From Betaproteobacteria bacterium (GTDB lineage: Bacteria > Pseudomonadota > Gammaproteobacteria > Burkholderiales > Burkholderiaceae_C), in contig VGHB01000022.1 of assembly GCA_016868355.1 (NCBI GenBank), positions 1-33,690 on the forward strand: DNA of 33,690 nucleotides. Reading direction: 5' to 3'. The notes below the pieces were generated by a model, which did no database searches, had not been told where the DNA came from, and saw only the letters and a program-made list of their open reading frames with translations. Shown here piece by piece: positions 16,086 through 24,586 of the stretch. Made by a program: the position numbers and the translations under genes. Every line of letters begins with the position of its first letter. The stretch's first letter is position 1.

Positions 16086-16272
16086 GACGCATTGCGTCTT
16101 TAGACCTTTTCGGGGTCAACCTGTTGTCAAACAACTGAACCGCCCCGGCTATCGAGGAGGCCAGTTGGTGTAGGTTGTCATCCTTCGTGAGCGGCCTGCC
16201 CAGCGAGTTGGTAGATAGCCCAAGTATCCCGTGAATCGGATGAGGTGGATCGTGCAGCGTCGGTATCGGCGG
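16060..16272 (-). pseudogene. GAF-domain gene relic (C-terminal fragment)
   Basis: On the minus strand a 70-codon frame without a start reads PTLHDPPHPIHGILGLSTN, then GRPLTKDDNLHQLASSIAGA and VQLFDNRLTPKRSKDAMR, ending at TGA (16062-16060). The pattern G-x-L-x-L then GRPLTKDD, then LASSIAGAVQLFDN is that of the last strand and helix of a GAF domain, as in sensor kinases and cyclic-di-GMP enzymes. An in-frame stop at 16275-16273 marks the break, so only the tail of the gene survives. The end overlaps the 3' end of the hydrolase gene by 26 bases. Confidence 0.55.
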
Positions 16273-16298
16273 TTAGGGGCGTCCAACTGACCCGCCCC
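16132..16298. repeat. Imperfect direct repeat at relic boundary
   Basis: CAACTGAACCGCCCC at 16132-16146 recurs as CAACTGACCCGCCCC at 16284-16298 (14 of 15 bases). The first copy lies in the GAF relic, the second just outside its broken end. The second copy also looks like insertion-sequence termini of the IS21 type. Either an IS end or recombination at microhomology could have truncated the gene. Nothing else is recognised between 16299 and 16435. Confidence 0.35.
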
Positions 16299-16435
16299 CT
16301 GGCGGTACGTAACTGAAGCAACAGGAGTTGGCGCGTTCAATAGCTGGCATGGTCACCTTATTCGCGCCCGCTCACCACAACCCTCAAAATAAGGGCTACT
16401 TCAGCTTGGCACGGCTGTTGGGGAGCAGGTCACAC

Positions 16436-16462
16436 AAATAAAAATGCGCCCGTGAGGCGCAT
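16436..16462 (-). terminator. Terminator after tRNA-Ser
   Basis: ATGCGCC-CGTGA-GGCGCAT (16444-16450 / 16456-16462) is a perfect 7-bp stem followed on the minus strand by TTTTATTTG. It lies 15 bases beyond the tRNA-Ser 3' end and ends that transcript. Confidence 0.75.
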
Positions 16463-16476
16463 AGATGCTTGATGCC

Positions 16477-16567
16477 TGGCGGAGAGAGCGGGATTCGAAC
16501 CCGCGGTGGGCTATTAACCCACACACGCTTTCCAGGCGTGCGACTTAAACCACTCATCCATCTCTCC
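16477..16567 (-). tRNA. tRNA-Ser (anticodon GGA)
   Basis: A 91-nt tRNA with the long variable arm expected for serine. The acceptor stem GGAGAGA/TCTCTCC is perfect, discriminator G and an encoded CCA follow, and the anticodon stem CACGC/GCGTG encloses CTGGAAA, giving GGA (reads UCC). It lies downstream of the pepA-holC group on the same strand. Confidence 0.97.
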
Positions 16568-16640
16568 GAGCAGCGACAGAGTATAGCGGGTGCAGCTCGC
16601 AGAACCTGGCTGGTACGGCCCCAGTCGCCGTTCAGCCGAC

Positions 16641-16970
16641 TCAAGCGCGGTCGATGGGCTCAAGGACCTCGCGCACGGCCTCCCGTACCGCACGCTGTAG
16701 GTCTTCGTGCATACGTTCGGCCAAATCAGCAGCCACCTCCTGCGCAGCCTTGTGCGCTATGCGCTCGGCCAAGACCGCAACCGCCGGCACAACCGCCGCG
16801 TGCACCCGCTGCTCCAACTGCCGCTGCAAGCCTTGGGTGAGTCGTTCCAATAAGCGCGCCTCGATGGCCTTCAGGTCAACGCGTGCAGGGTTCAATGGCC
16901 CGGCGTTCAACACCTCGGTCAATACCGGCGGCTCCAGGCCGGCTGGGGGAATGCGCAGCGGCTCATTCAT
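16641..16970 (-). CDS. Helical hypothetical protein downstream of holC
   Basis: A 109-residue protein with a proline-rich start (MNEPLRIPPAGLEPPVLTEV) and then one long amphipathic, alanine/arginine/glutamate-rich helical stretch (about residues 45-107), which could form a coiled coil or helical bundle. No signal peptide, no family I recognise. Its ATG overlaps the holC stop (ATGA), so it is made with HolC and could help stabilise or position it, but this is context only. It is the last gene of the pepA-holC group. Confidence 0.75.
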   Translation of the reverse strand: MNEPLRIPPAGLEPPVLTEVLNAGPLNPARVDLKAIEARLLERLTQGLQRQLEQRVHAAVVPAVAVLAERIAHKAAQEVAADLAERMHEDLQRAVREAVREVLEPIDRA

Positions 16971-17455
16971 GAAAATGCATGGTGGGCAGGCACCACCCCC
17001 TGTTCGCGCCAAGCACGCCATCGCTGCTGACCCGATGCGCGTGCTGCCGGGTCCTGTGGCACCAGTTCAATGACTTTGGAAAAGCGCACGCCCGCAGCGC
17101 ACACAGCCGCGGCCCCGTCTGCTTGTGCACTCGGCGTTCCCAGGTTGATCAAAACCTCCGGCAAGGTGGCTGAATCGTTGGCCTGCAAACACGCATCGGC
17201 TTGGGTGCACAACCAAACTGCGGCTAGGCTCAGGCGCGTGCTGCCATGGGCTTGAGGTGTCCAAAGCCCGTGGGGCAGGAAACTGCCAGGGTCTGCTGTC
17301 CACAGTTGTTCATCAAGCTCGTGCAAGGGCTGAGCCGGCCCCAGTACCAGCACGCGGGAACCCAGGGACACCGCCTTGCGGACCAGGCGCAGCATATGCT
17401 GCACCGGATCGGTCACGCCGGTGTGGAAGGCCACTGAAGAGGCCGGTTCGCTCAT
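16967..17455 (-). CDS. holC: DNA polymerase III chi subunit
   Basis: The 162-residue product matches HolC: SVAFHTGVTDPVQHMLRLVRKA at the start, then VLVLGPAQPLHELDEQLWT and FLPHGL, and near the end ARASGQQRWRAWREQG. Chi binds the C-terminus of SSB and, through psi, the clamp loader, linking the replisome to the lagging strand. It is slightly longer than E. coli chi. The ATG at 17455 overlaps the pepA stop (ATGA); this pepA-holC linkage is common in proteobacteria. Frame upstream of this start lies within pepA and is ignored. Confidence 0.9.
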   Translation of the reverse strand: MSEPASSVAFHTGVTDPVQHMLRLVRKAVSLGSRVLVLGPAQPLHELDEQLWTADPGSFLPHGLWTPQAHGSTRLSLAAVWLCTQADACLQANDSATLPEVLINLGTPSAQADGAAAVCAAGVRFSKVIELVPQDPAARASGQQRWRAWREQGVVPAHHAFS

Positions 17456-18912
17456 CGAGCCTGGGACAAGATGTAGTGCGTCAGCAGGGCCACCGGGCGG
17501 CCTGTGGCCCCCTTTTGAGCGCCGCTCTTCCAAGCAGTGCCGGCGATATCCAAGTGGGCCCACCGGTAGCGCGTGGTGAACTTCTTGAGAAACATGGCAG
17601 CGGTGACCGCGCCACCGGCACGCCCGCCCACATTGCCCATGTCGGCGAAGTTGCTCTTCAGGGCCTCAGCGTATTCCTCGTCAACCGGCATGCGCCATGC
17701 GGGATCCAAGGCGCGCTTGGCTGCCTGCAAGAGGTCTTCAGCAAGCTCGTCATCAGAGGTGAACAGCCCGCTGTGGTGGTGGCCCAGCGCAATCACGCAG
17801 GCACCAGTGAGTGTGGCGATGTCAATGACCGCCGCGGGCTTGAAGCGCTCGGCATAGGTCAGCGCATCACACAGAATCAAGCGTCCCTCAGCATCGGTGT
17901 TGAGAATCTCGATGGTCTGACCCGACATCGACTTCACCACATCACCCGGCTTGATGGCCTTGCCGCTGGGCATGTTTTCGCAGGCAGGAATCAAACCGAC
18001 CACGTTGACCTGCGGCTTGAGTTCGCCCAGGGCCTTGAAGGTTCCCAACACACTGGCAGCACCGGACATGTCGAACTTCATCTCGTCCATCTCGGGTGCA
18101 GGCTTGATGGAAATGCCACCGGTGTCGAAGGTGATGCCCTTACCCACCAGCACGACGGGTGCTTGCGCCTTGGCAGCGCCCTGGTACTGCAAGACGATGA
18201 ACTTCAGCGGCTCATCCGAACCTTGGGCGACCGCCATAAAGGACCCCATGCCCAGTTTCTTGACCGCCGCTTGGTCAAGCACCTGAAGCCGAAAGCCATG
18301 CTCACGTGCCAGGGCACGGGCCTGTTCAGCCAAGAAACGCGGCGTGGCATGGTTGCCCGGCCGGTTGGCACACTCACGCGCTGTTTCAACGCCACGTGCT
18401 ACCGCGGCCCCGCGGCGCAGGCCCACGGTTACCATGGTGGAATCGGCCTTGGCGCAGGTCAGTGATACCCGGCTCAGGCGTGGTGCGCTGGGTGCGCTGG
18501 GCTTGGTGTGCCGGTACACGTAGACCGCATCGGACACCGCAGCAGCAAGAGCCTCAGCATGCACTTCGGTCATTCGCGAAGAGCCCACTTGGGCCACGGC
18601 CAGGTGTGACACGCCCAGGCCCTTGACGGCGCCCAAACCAGCGGCTACGGCGGCCTTGAACGATTTGGCTGAATCGTCGCCCGCCACCGCCAAGACCAGT
18701 CGCTGTGCCTTCAAGCCCGCCGGGCGGTGCACATAAAGGGTACGCCCCGCCTTGAGCTCAAAGTCGCCGCTGTTGACAGCGTCTCGCAGCAGCGTGGCCA
18801 GCGCAGGCTCAGCATCGGCAGGCATCGAAGTGCCGGCAACCACCACCAGCAGAGCGTCGGCGCTCAGAGCCGCGAGGCCCGACGCACCCGGTGCAACTGA
18901 TTTGAAGTCCAT
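17452..18912 (-). CDS. pepA: Leucyl aminopeptidase (M17)
   Basis: A 486-residue cytosolic aminopeptidase that removes N-terminal residues, forms hexamers and, in E. coli, also acts in site-specific recombination. The N-terminal regulatory domain (1-160) is followed by the catalytic domain with VGKGITFDTGGISIKP (metal-binding Lys and Asp), the bicarbonate/metal signature NTDAEGRLIL, and the Arg of that motif. Full length. Its start is 27 bases from the divergent lptF start, the same divergent pepA/lptF layout seen in other proteobacteria, so both promoters must be packed in or near this gap. Confidence 0.95.
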   Translation of the reverse strand: MDFKSVAPGASGLAALSADALLVVVAGTSMPADAEPALATLLRDAVNSGDFELKAGRTLYVHRPAGLKAQRLVLAVAGDDSAKSFKAAVAAGLGAVKGLGVSHLAVAQVGSSRMTEVHAEALAAAVSDAVYVYRHTKPSAPSAPRLSRVSLTCAKADSTMVTVGLRRGAAVARGVETARECANRPGNHATPRFLAEQARALAREHGFRLQVLDQAAVKKLGMGSFMAVAQGSDEPLKFIVLQYQGAAKAQAPVVLVGKGITFDTGGISIKPAPEMDEMKFDMSGAASVLGTFKALGELKPQVNVVGLIPACENMPSGKAIKPGDVVKSMSGQTIEILNTDAEGRLILCDALTYAERFKPAAVIDIATLTGACVIALGHHHSGLFTSDDELAEDLLQAAKRALDPAWRMPVDEEYAEALKSNFADMGNVGGRAGGAVTAAMFLKKFTTRYRWAHLDIAGTAWKSGAQKGATGRPVALLTHYILSQAR

Positions 18913-18939
18913 AATTCACCAGCTTCTAGACAGGTCCTC

Positions 18940-20064
18940 ATGTTATTCGATACCTCCGTCCGCCGGGAATTGGCGCGCAGCTTCGGCGCCACCCTGATTG
19001 TTTTGATGACCATCGTGCTCACCCTGGGGCTGGTGCGCACCGTGGGTGCGGCCGCGCAGGGCCGTGTATCGGCGCAGGACGTACTGCTGCTGCTGGGTTT
19101 TTCCGGCATCAGCCAACTCGCCCCCCTGTTGGCCTTGTCCATGTTTGTGGCGGTGGTGCACACCCTGGGCCGGGTCTGGCGGGATAGCGAAATGGTGATT
19201 TGGAACACTGCGGGCTTGTCGCTGCAACGCTTCGTGCGCCCGGTGGCGCGGATGGCCTGGCCGGTATGCCTGACCGTAGCGGCCTTGGTGCTGCTTGTTA
19301 CACCCTGGACGAATCGTCAGGCTGCTGAGTTGATGTTGCGCTATTCAGAGCGTTCTGATTTGTCGCGTGTCACCCCCGGGCTATTTCAACTCTCTCGAGA
19401 CGGACGCAGCGTGTTTTTCATCGAGCGCGATCGCGAAGACAGCTCGGACAACCCGGCCAAGGCTCGCAGCGTGTTCATCCACAGCCAGACCGACAACCGC
19501 GAGACCCTGACCACCGCACAAAGTGGTGAAGTGATCTTACAGGCCGACGGACGATACTTATCCCTGAGCCAAGGGCATCGACTTGACCGCCAGGCAGACA
19601 ACGCCGAGAGCCTTCAGGCCTCGTTCGCCCTAGCGTTGGTGCGCATCGGCGACGCTCCCAGCAACAGCCGCGCCGACGCGACGCCAAAGACCATGGCCAC
19701 GTGGGACCTGCTGCAGCTGGACACACCTGAATCGCATGGGGAGTTGGCCTGGCGCATCGGCCTGTGCTTATCCGCAGTCAACCTGTTGGTCTTGGGGCTG
19801 GTGCTGTCGGTGAGCAACCCCCGCAAGCCCAGCCAATGGGGTGTGCTCTTTGCGCTGCTGACCTTCGTTGTCTACTTCAACCTGATCAACCTCAGTCAAT
19901 CCTGGGTTCAATCGCAGCGTTGGCCCCTGTGGACAGGCCTGGCAGGCCTGCATGGCGGTGTTGCTGCGCTGGCCTGGTCGCTGCTGTGGTGGCGCTCTCA
20001 AGCCATCAGCTGGCGCCTACCACACACGAGTGCCCTGCGCGCGATCCGAAGGTCCTCCACATGA
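18940..20064 (+). CDS. lptF: LPS export permease LptF
   Basis: LptF is one of two inner-membrane subunits of the LptB2FG ABC transporter that lifts lipopolysaccharide out of the inner membrane. The 374-residue product has three N-terminal membrane segments (about 15-35, 45-70, 95-120), a central periplasmic beta-jellyroll region (about 125-265) and three C-terminal membrane segments. The N-terminus MLFDTSVRRELARSFGAT and the coupling-helix region RDSEMVIWNTAGLS are typical. The stop overlaps the lptG start (ATGA at 20061-20064). Confidence 0.93.
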   Translation: MLFDTSVRRELARSFGATLIVLMTIVLTLGLVRTVGAAAQGRVSAQDVLLLLGFSGISQLAPLLALSMFVAVVHTLGRVWRDSEMVIWNTAGLSLQRFVRPVARMAWPVCLTVAALVLLVTPWTNRQAAELMLRYSERSDLSRVTPGLFQLSRDGRSVFFIERDREDSSDNPAKARSVFIHSQTDNRETLTTAQSGEVILQADGRYLSLSQGHRLDRQADNAESLQASFALALVRIGDAPSNSRADATPKTMATWDLLQLDTPESHGELAWRIGLCLSAVNLLVLGLVLSVSNPRKPSQWGVLFALLTFVVYFNLINLSQSWVQSQRWPLWTGLAGLHGGVAALAWSLLWWRSQAISWRLPHTSALRAIRRSST

Positions 20065-21164
20065 GAACGGTTCATCGCCTGATTTATCGGGAGATTCTGT
20101 CGGCGGTGGCCTTCACCACCTTGGCCTTTCTGGCCCTGATGTTCTTCTTCGACTTTGTCGATCAGCTGGGGCGCATCGGCCGGTCGGGCTATACCCTTTC
20201 TGCTGCCTTGTTATCCACCACGCTTGAATTACCCGGGCGGTTCTACGAACTGTTCCCCATTACGGTGCTGATTGGCAGTATTTACGCCTTGTCGCGGTTG
20301 GCCCAATCGAGTGAGTTCACCATCCTGCGCACCGCTGGCCTTGGGCCGGGACGGGCACTGGGCATGTTATCGACGCTTGGCCTGCTGTTCGCCCTGCTGA
20401 CCCTGCTGGTGGGCGATGTGCTCGCGCCCGCAGCTGCACAAAAAAGCGTTTCATTGAAGGCCTTGGCGTCCGGTGGCCTGAGCGTGGGCCCAGCAGGTGC
20501 CTGGATACGAGACCGGATCGACGAGCCCTCGGGCGAGCATCGCAATGTGTCGGTCCATGTGTCGCGACTGGGTGCCGAAGGTGAACTGCAATCGGTACGC
20601 ATTTATGAATTCGACGTTGAAGGCCGTTTGCTTCGACGCATAGCGGCGCACCGCGCCCGTGCCGACGAAGAAGGCCGCTGGACCCTAAGCGAAGCCCGAG
20701 TGGATCACTGGACATCGGGCATCGGGTCGGTGCAGGTGACGCAAACGCCGGTGATGCAATGGTCCAGCAACCTCAAGGCCAGCGTGGTGTCGGCTGCGGT
20801 TCTCCCGGTGGGCACCATGACCATCTTGGAGTTGTGGCGCTACAGCCGTCACCTGTCTAGACAAGACCAGGCTTTCGCTTTGCATGCCATTGCCTTTTGG
20901 AAGAAGGCTCTGTACCCCATGGCTTGTTTTGTGATGCTGGGCCTTGCCCTGCCGTTTGCCTATCTGCATGCGCGGGGAAGAGGCATCAGTTGGAAGGTAT
21001 TTGGGGGCATCATGATGGGCATCAGCTTCATGGTGTTCAACAGCCTGAGCAGCCACCTGGGCCTGCTGCAAGGCTGGTCACCCTGGGTGGCGGCCGCAGC
21101 ACCAGGCCTGCTGTACCTGATGCTGTCATTGGGCGCCTTCGCCTGGCTCGTGCGATATCGTTAA
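20061..21164 (+). CDS. lptG: LPS export permease LptG
   Basis: The partner of LptF in the LPS transporter; 367 residues with the same layout of three membrane segments, a periplasmic jellyroll (about 130-260) and three membrane segments. The start MRTVHRLIYREILSAV, the LELPGRFYELFPITVLIGS segment and the coupling helix SSEFTILRTAGLG are family-typical. The ATG at 20061 overlaps the lptF stop; the longer open frame into lptF is a shadow. A cbiX relic follows directly after the stop. Confidence 0.94.
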   Translation: MRTVHRLIYREILSAVAFTTLAFLALMFFFDFVDQLGRIGRSGYTLSAALLSTTLELPGRFYELFPITVLIGSIYALSRLAQSSEFTILRTAGLGPGRALGMLSTLGLLFALLTLLVGDVLAPAAAQKSVSLKALASGGLSVGPAGAWIRDRIDEPSGEHRNVSVHVSRLGAEGELQSVRIYEFDVEGRLLRRIAAHRARADEEGRWTLSEARVDHWTSGIGSVQVTQTPVMQWSSNLKASVVSAAVLPVGTMTILELWRYSRHLSRQDQAFALHAIAFWKKALYPMACFVMLGLALPFAYLHARGRGISWKVFGGIMMGISFMVFNSLSSHLGLLQGWSPWVAAAAPGLLYLMLSLGAFAWLVRYR

Positions 21165-21172
21165 ACCTGCCG

Positions 21173-21389
21173 GTGAGCACCCACACTGCCCTGACCCTGT
21201 TCGCCCACGGCGCACGTGATGCCCGGTGGGCTTTGCCCTTTGCGGCCATGGCCACCGAATTACGCCGCCTGCGCCCCCAAGGAATCGATAAGCTTGGCCG
21301 ACTCTGAATTCATAAGCCCCGGGCTGCTTGAAGCCGCTGAAGCAGCCGTAGCCCAAAGCGCCCCGGTGCCTAACGGCAGGCCAGACTGA
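21173..21389 (+). pseudogene. CbiX/SirB-like chelatase gene, frameshifted and truncated
   Basis: From the GTG at 21173 the frame reads TALTLFAHGARDARWALPFA and AMATELRRLRPQG, the N-terminus of small CbiX-type sirohydrochlorin cobaltochelatases/ferrochelatases, including the metal-site histidine in FAHGARD. It ends at a TGA at 21305-21307. A second frame just before that point continues with SEFISPGLLEAAEAAVAQSA, matching the next helix of CbiX (family pattern LEFxxPxLxEA), and ends at 21387-21389. So a frameshift and the loss of the C-terminal two thirds have broken the gene. It lies between lptG and the aminotransferase gene. Confidence 0.7.
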
Positions 21390-21403
21390 AGGACTCAACA
21401 ACC

Positions 21404-22558
21404 GTGCGCAGCCTTTCCCCTTTGAAGTCGCGCCTGCCCGCTGTGGGCACTACCATCTTCACCATGATGTCAGCCCTGGCGCAGCAGCACGGCGCGGTCA
21501 ACCTCGGCCAAGGCTTCCCCGACTTTGGCTGTGACCCTGAGTTGTTGGAAGGCGTGAACCGCGCCATGAAGGCCGGCCTCAACCAATACCCCCCCATGAC
21601 CGGTGCAGCGCCTCTGCGCGAGGCGGTGGCCGACAAAGTTCAGGCGCTATATGGGTACCGTTATGACCCGGCCACGGAGATCACCGTCACGGCTGGCGCC
21701 ACACAGGCCATCCTGACCGCAGTCCTGGCCTTGGTGCATCCCGGCGATGAGGTCATCGTGCTGGAGCCCTGCTATGACAGCTACATCCCCAATATTGAGC
21801 TGGCCGGCGGTCGCGTGGTTCGCGTACCCCTGGTACCGGGCAGCTTCGAGCCCGACTTTGAGCGACTGGCCGCTGCCCTCACAGCACGCACACGCGCCCT
21901 GATCATCAACAGCCCGCACAACCCCAGCGGTACCACCTGGACCGTTGAACACATGCTGCGCCTGCAAGCGCTGCTGGCGCCCACCGACGTGCTGCTGATC
22001 AGTGACGAGGTTTATGAGCATATGGTGTACGACGGACTGGCCCACCAGAGTGCGAGCCGTTATCCCGGCTTGGCCGAGCGCAGCCTAGTGGTGTCGAGCT
22101 TTGGCAAGACCTTTCACGTCACCGGCTGGAAGATTGGCACAGTCTTGGCACCAGCGGCGCTCACCGTCGAATTTCGCAAGGTGCACCAATTCAATGTGTT
22201 CACCGTCAACACCCCGATGCAACACGCCTTGGCCGACTATCTGCGCAACCCTGAGCCCTATCTGCAGCTACCGGCCTTTTACCAGGCCAAGCGCGACCGC
22301 TTCCGCGATGGATTGGCCCGAACCCGATTCAAGCTGCTGCCCAGCCCCGGAACCTATTTCCAGTGTGTCGAGTACTCGGCCATCTCGGACAAGAGCGAAT
22401 CCGAATTCTGCCGGTGGCTGACCACTGAAGTGGGCGTGGCCGCCATCCCCCTGTCGGCCTTCTACGCTGACGGCTTCGACCAGGGTATCGTTCGCTTTTG
22501 CTTTGCCAAGCAAGACGCCACGCTGGACCAGGCCCTGCAACGCCTAGCGGTCATCTAA
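21404..22558 (+). CDS. PLP-dependent aminotransferase, YbdL / methionine-aminotransferase type
   Basis: A 384-residue fold-type I aminotransferase. Key motifs: NLGQGFPDF at the substrate site, the SPHNPSG loop near 170, DEVYEHMVYD, and the PLP lysine K235 in SSFGKTFHVTGWK. The sequence follows E. coli YbdL and kynurenine/glutamine transaminase K, enzymes that prefer methionine and aromatic amino acids. The start is a GTG at 21404 with AAGGA 11 bases upstream. An enoyl-CoA hydratase gene follows after 9 bases, starting a four-gene co-directional group; whether the aminotransferase shares their pathway is unclear. Confidence 0.88.
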   Translation: MRSLSPLKSRLPAVGTTIFTMMSALAQQHGAVNLGQGFPDFGCDPELLEGVNRAMKAGLNQYPPMTGAAPLREAVADKVQALYGYRYDPATEITVTAGATQAILTAVLALVHPGDEVIVLEPCYDSYIPNIELAGGRVVRVPLVPGSFEPDFERLAAALTARTRALIINSPHNPSGTTWTVEHMLRLQALLAPTDVLLISDEVYEHMVYDGLAHQSASRYPGLAERSLVVSSFGKTFHVTGWKIGTVLAPAALTVEFRKVHQFNVFTVNTPMQHALADYLRNPEPYLQLPAFYQAKRDRFRDGLARTRFKLLPSPGTYFQCVEYSAISDKSESEFCRWLTTEVGVAAIPLSAFYADGFDQGIVRFCFAKQDATLDQALQRLAVI

Positions 22559-22567
22559 AGGATCACC

Positions 22568-23359
22568 ATGCCCACCGAACTGCTGGCCGAGCAACGCGAC
22601 ACCACCCTGGTGTTGACGCTGAGTGATCCCAGCACGCGCAACGCGCTTTCGCGCGAGGTGTATGGGCGTGGCGCAGACTGCCTGCGCCAAGCAGCGGCCG
22701 ATGCCGCGGTGCGCTCGGTGGTGCTGTGCGGCGCGGGAGACACCTTCTGCGCGGGCGGCAACTTGCAGCGCATTCTGGGTGTACGCGCTATGGGGGACGT
22801 GGTCGGGCGCCCCTATCAGGCTGAATCCATCAACTTGCTCAAGGACTTGGTACTGGCCATCACCGATTGCCCGAAGCCGGTGATAGCCGCCGTTGAGGGC
22901 TTTGCGGCGGGCGCGGGTGCGTCCCTGGCCTTGGCCTGCGACCTGCTGGTCGCTGCTGAGGACGCCAAGTTGGTGATGAGTTACTCGCGCATCGGCCTCA
23001 GTCCGGACGGCGGCGGCAGCTGGCAGCTGGCTCGCTACCTGCCGCGGCAACTGGCGCTCAAGGCCTTGTGGCTGGCCACACCTTTGGGCGCAGCCGAGTT
23101 GCACGCCCATGGCCTGGTCAGTCAGGTGTCCCCCAAAGGTCGAGCCCTTGAGGAGGCGTTGAGCATGGCCGCACAACTGGCCAAGCTCGCCCCCAATGCG
23201 GTGGCCAGCGTCAAGAAACTGGCCCAATCTGCGTTGCGCGACGATTTGGCGCAACATCTGGATGCCGAGCGGGAACACTTCATCGACAACCTCTTTCATG
23301 TCAACGGGCATGAAGGCCCCAGCGCATTTCTTGAAAAGCGAAGCCCCCAATTCCGTTAG
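22568..23359 (+). CDS. Enoyl-CoA hydratase/isomerase family protein
   Basis: A 263-residue crotonase-fold enzyme. The oxyanion-hole segments FCAGGNLQRI and EGFAAGAGASLALACD are present, as is SRIGLSPDGGGSWQLARYLP, where an Asp replaces the second catalytic Glu as in isomerase/PaaG-like members. It probably hydrates or isomerises an unsaturated acyl-CoA. AGGA lies 6 bases before the ATG. Neighbouring kinase and acyl-CoA dehydrogenase genes point to acyl-CoA breakdown of a non-standard acid. Confidence 0.88.
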   Translation: MPTELLAEQRDTTLVLTLSDPSTRNALSREVYGRGADCLRQAAADAAVRSVVLCGAGDTFCAGGNLQRILGVRAMGDVVGRPYQAESINLLKDLVLAITDCPKPVIAAVEGFAAGAGASLALACDLLVAAEDAKLVMSYSRIGLSPDGGGSWQLARYLPRQLALKALWLATPLGAAELHAHGLVSQVSPKGRALEEALSMAAQLAKLAPNAVASVKKLAQSALRDDLAQHLDAEREHFIDNLFHVNGHEGPSAFLEKRSPQFR

Positions 23360-23386
23360 CCCTCACAGCACGAGCGCAGTCCCAGC

Positions 23387-24478
23387 ATGGACGCCTACAT
23401 CGGCACCCGAACCCCGGCCGCCCTGCCTTTTGACGCCTTGCGGCTCCAGGACTATCTGAGCACGCACCTGCCCGGCTTTACAGGCCCGCTGGTGATTGAG
23501 CAGTTCAAGGGAGGGCAAAGCAACCCCACCTACCGACTCAGCACACCCAGCCAGCGCTATGTGATGCGCAGCAAGCCCGGGCCTGTGGCTAAGCTGCTGC
23601 CCTCGGCGCATGCAGTTGAACGCGAGTTTCGGGTGATGAAGGCTTTGGCCAGCAGCGAGGTGCCGGTGGCCCAGATGCACCTGCTGTGCGAAGACGAGGC
23701 GGTGATCGGCCGCGTCTTTTACATCATGGAACATGTCGACGGTCGGGTGTTGTGGGATCAATCCTTGCCCGGCATGGACCGCAGCGAACGCGCGGCGGTC
23801 TATGACGAGATGAACCGGGTGCTGGCGGCCCTGCACGGCGCCGATATTCAAGCCTTGGGGCTGGCCGACTACGGCAAGCCCGGCAGTTACTTCGAACGCC
23901 AAATTGGGCGCTGGAGCAAGCAATACGCCGCCTCCATCACCCATCCGATTGAGGCGATGGACCGGCTGATCGACTGGTTGCCCGCCCACATGCCCGACAG
24001 CGCGCGCGATGGGTCACAGGTGTCGATCGTGCATGGCGACTTCAGGCTGGACAACCTGATGTTTCACCCCAACGAGCCACGCGTGTTGGCGGTCTTGGAC
24101 TGGGAACTGTCAACCCTGGGTCACCCCTTGGCTGATTTCAGCTACCACTGCATGGCCTGGCACATCCGCCCCGGTGCGTTTCGAGGCATTGGGGGCTTGA
24201 AACTCGACGACCTGGGCATTCCATCAGAAGCAGCCTACATCGATGCCTACTGCGGCCGCACCGGGCGCACCAGCAGCATTGACAGGGCGATCCTGGCAAG
24301 GGACTGGACCTTCTACCTGGCCTACAACCTGTTTCGAATGGCCGCCATTCTGCAAGGCATTGCCAAGCGGGTGGAAGACGGCACGGCAGCCAGCGAACAG
24401 GCACGCCAGGCGGGTGCGGGAGCGCGCCCCTTGGCTGAGTTGGGCTGGCAGTACGCACAACGCGCCCGGGAGGCGTGA
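23387..24478 (+). CDS. APH-type phosphotransferase (ACAD10/11 N-domain-like)
   Basis: A 363-residue kinase-fold protein of the aminoglycoside phosphotransferase superfamily. Motifs: GGQSNPTYRL (glycine loop), VHGDFRLDNLMF (catalytic Asp218 and Asn223) and VLDWELSTLGHPLADF (metal-binding Asp238). Antibiotic resistance is unlikely: sequence and context match the kinase domain fused to acyl-CoA dehydrogenase in animal ACAD10/ACAD11 and the LvaA kinase of levulinate catabolism, which phosphorylates 4-hydroxyacyl-CoA. Here the dehydrogenase is the next gene, 108 bases downstream. Substrate chain length cannot be read from sequence. Confidence 0.85.
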   Translation: MDAYIGTRTPAALPFDALRLQDYLSTHLPGFTGPLVIEQFKGGQSNPTYRLSTPSQRYVMRSKPGPVAKLLPSAHAVEREFRVMKALASSEVPVAQMHLLCEDEAVIGRVFYIMEHVDGRVLWDQSLPGMDRSERAAVYDEMNRVLAALHGADIQALGLADYGKPGSYFERQIGRWSKQYAASITHPIEAMDRLIDWLPAHMPDSARDGSQVSIVHGDFRLDNLMFHPNEPRVLAVLDWELSTLGHPLADFSYHCMAWHIRPGAFRGIGGLKLDDLGIPSEAAYIDAYCGRTGRTSSIDRAILARDWTFYLAYNLFRMAAILQGIAKRVEDGTAASEQARQAGAGARPLAELGWQYAQRAREA

Positions 24479-24586
24479 AACCGTCACAAGCCCTGAGCGG
24501 CGCACGGTCGGTGCGCACGGCCGCGGGCAGGGGCCTACACTGCCCTGCACAAACTTGTTGAGCCCCACACGGAATCGAGAAACCAA
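24479..24586 (+). promoter_or_regulatory. Gap between kinase and dehydrogenase genes
   Basis: This 108-base gap is long for an operon. It holds a GC-rich partial palindrome (GCGGCGCACGGTCGGTGCGC) at about 24498 and a TACACT box at about 24536-24541 that could be a -10 element, so the dehydrogenase may have its own promoter. No -35 is convincing. Confidence 0.25.

Noticed and set aside
17257-18465. Long plus-strand frame opposite pepA
   Set aside because: Antisense shadow of pepA/holC, with no motifs and no ribosome site.
23387-24478. Antibiotic (aminoglycoside) resistance gene
   Set aside because: The fold is APH-like, but motifs and the neighbouring ACAD10/11-type dehydrogenase fit acyl-CoA metabolism.
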